Positions 36,924-37,130 of a stretch of 37,130 nt of DNA are shown here, one piece after another (within the stretch, counting starts at the first letter, position 1; each line of letters starts with the position of its first letter). The notes beneath the pieces are model-generated. The model made no database searches, was not told the DNA's origin, and saw only the letters and a list, made by a program, of their open reading frames with translations. The position numbers were made by a program, and so were the translations under genes. Source of the DNA: Chromatiales bacterium (GTDB lineage Bacteria > Pseudomonadota > Gammaproteobacteria > UBA6429 > Thiohalophilaceae); NCBI GenBank assembly GCA_027010665.1, contig JALVBM010000432.1, forward strand, positions 24,001 through 61,130, written 5' to 3'.

Positions 36924-36952
36924 AATATAGGCAGCTTTGTCGGTCGCGACAA
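36924..36952 (-). promoter_or_regulatory. Sigma-70 promoter of the CsgD-like gene
   Basis: On the minus strand: TTGTCG (36952-36947), 17-nt spacer, TATATT (36929-36924). Transcription would start near 36917, giving a leader of about 80 nt before the ATG at 36837. Confidence 0.6.
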
Positions 36953-37026
36953 GACGTCGTTCACAAAATACGACAATGTCCTTAATGAAAAGAGTATAGC
37001 CGAGCCGGTGGCGGCGGCCAGGGTTC

Positions 37027-37035
37027 TGCTAGAAT
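37027..37035 (+). promoter_or_regulatory. Candidate extended -10 promoter for the last gene
   Basis: TG-C-TAGAAT (37027-37035) about 36 nt before the ATG at 37071. The region 17 nt upstream is GC-rich and has no -35 match, as is common for extended -10 promoters. Confidence 0.45.
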
Positions 37036-37070
37036 ATGCGCCTTTGCGTCCGACCGGTTTTTTTCCGCCG

Positions 37071-37130
37071 ATGAGTGTATCCGCCCTGACCCGCAGCGAA
37101 CGCCGCATTGCCTACGCCATGGCCGGCATC
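37071..37130 (+). CDS. N-terminal fragment of a probable MFS transporter
   Basis: Twenty codons are present before the window ends: MSVSALTRSERRIAYAMAGI. The SxLTxxERRxxxxxAxI pattern before a first hydrophobic helix resembles major facilitator transporters encoded divergently from uvrA, usually followed by ssb, in Pseudomonas and relatives. The call leans on that gene order more than on the few residues. There is no clear ribosome site. The rest of the gene lies outside the window. Confidence 0.45.
   Translation, partial: MSVSALTRSERRIAYAMAGI

Overview
The window is GC-rich chromosomal DNA from a gammaproteobacterium. It holds the large transcription/translation core block: tRNA-Gly, tRNA-Thr, tufB, tRNA-Trp, secE, nusG, rplKAJL, rpoBC, rpsL, rpsG, fusA, tufA, the S10/spc/alpha ribosomal protein genes, rpoA and rplQ. 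A short accessory stretch follows: a SAM hydrolase gene, uvrA, a CsgD-like LuxR-family regulator and the first codons of what is probably an MFS transporter gene. The assignment rests on gene order (glyT-thrT-tufB with tRNA-Trp before secE; uvrA near a divergent gene), on proteins very close to the E. coli forms (RpoA, RpoB, UvrA, S12, S7), and on Pseudomonas/Xanthomonas-type REP palindromes. I cannot name the genus.

Layout. Positions 1-4738 hold the tRNA-tufB-secE-nusG-rplKAJ segment, with degenerate heptanucleotide repeat arrays in the spacers. Positions 4769-13765 hold rplL, rpoB and rpoC. A hairpin terminator after rpoC overlaps the -35 box of a near-consensus sigma-70 promoter (TTGACA-17-TACAAT). 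That promoter starts a run of about 15 kb, rpsL to rpmJ, with no gap long enough for a second leader until a terminator at 28830-28853. The terminator again overlaps the -35 box of the next promoter, which drives rpsM-rpsK-rpsD-rpoA-rplQ and ends at a strong terminator (31891-31917). From 31918 on the genes are spaced out and separated by three kinds of intergenic repeat: CTCCGTG arrays in inverted orientation, REP palindromes, and an octad array abutting uvrA.

How it works together: the core block makes the RNA polymerase core (alpha, beta, beta'), elongation factors (EF-Tu twice, EF-G), NusG, the SecY and SecE translocon subunits, and most proteins of both ribosomal subunits. Regulation visible in the sequence is an L10 leader before rplJ, hairpins between rplL and rpoB and between rpsL and rpsG, and a 5'-terminal hairpin with a U-rich tail before rpsL.

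I found no sign of a new defence, mobile or biosynthetic system. The points worth a second look are the inverted heptad arrays around hairpins, two terminator/promoter overlaps, a tuf pair identical except for the last sense codon yet mosaic inside, a zinc-type S4 started by TTG, and an inverted copy of the 3' end of the CsgD-like gene.
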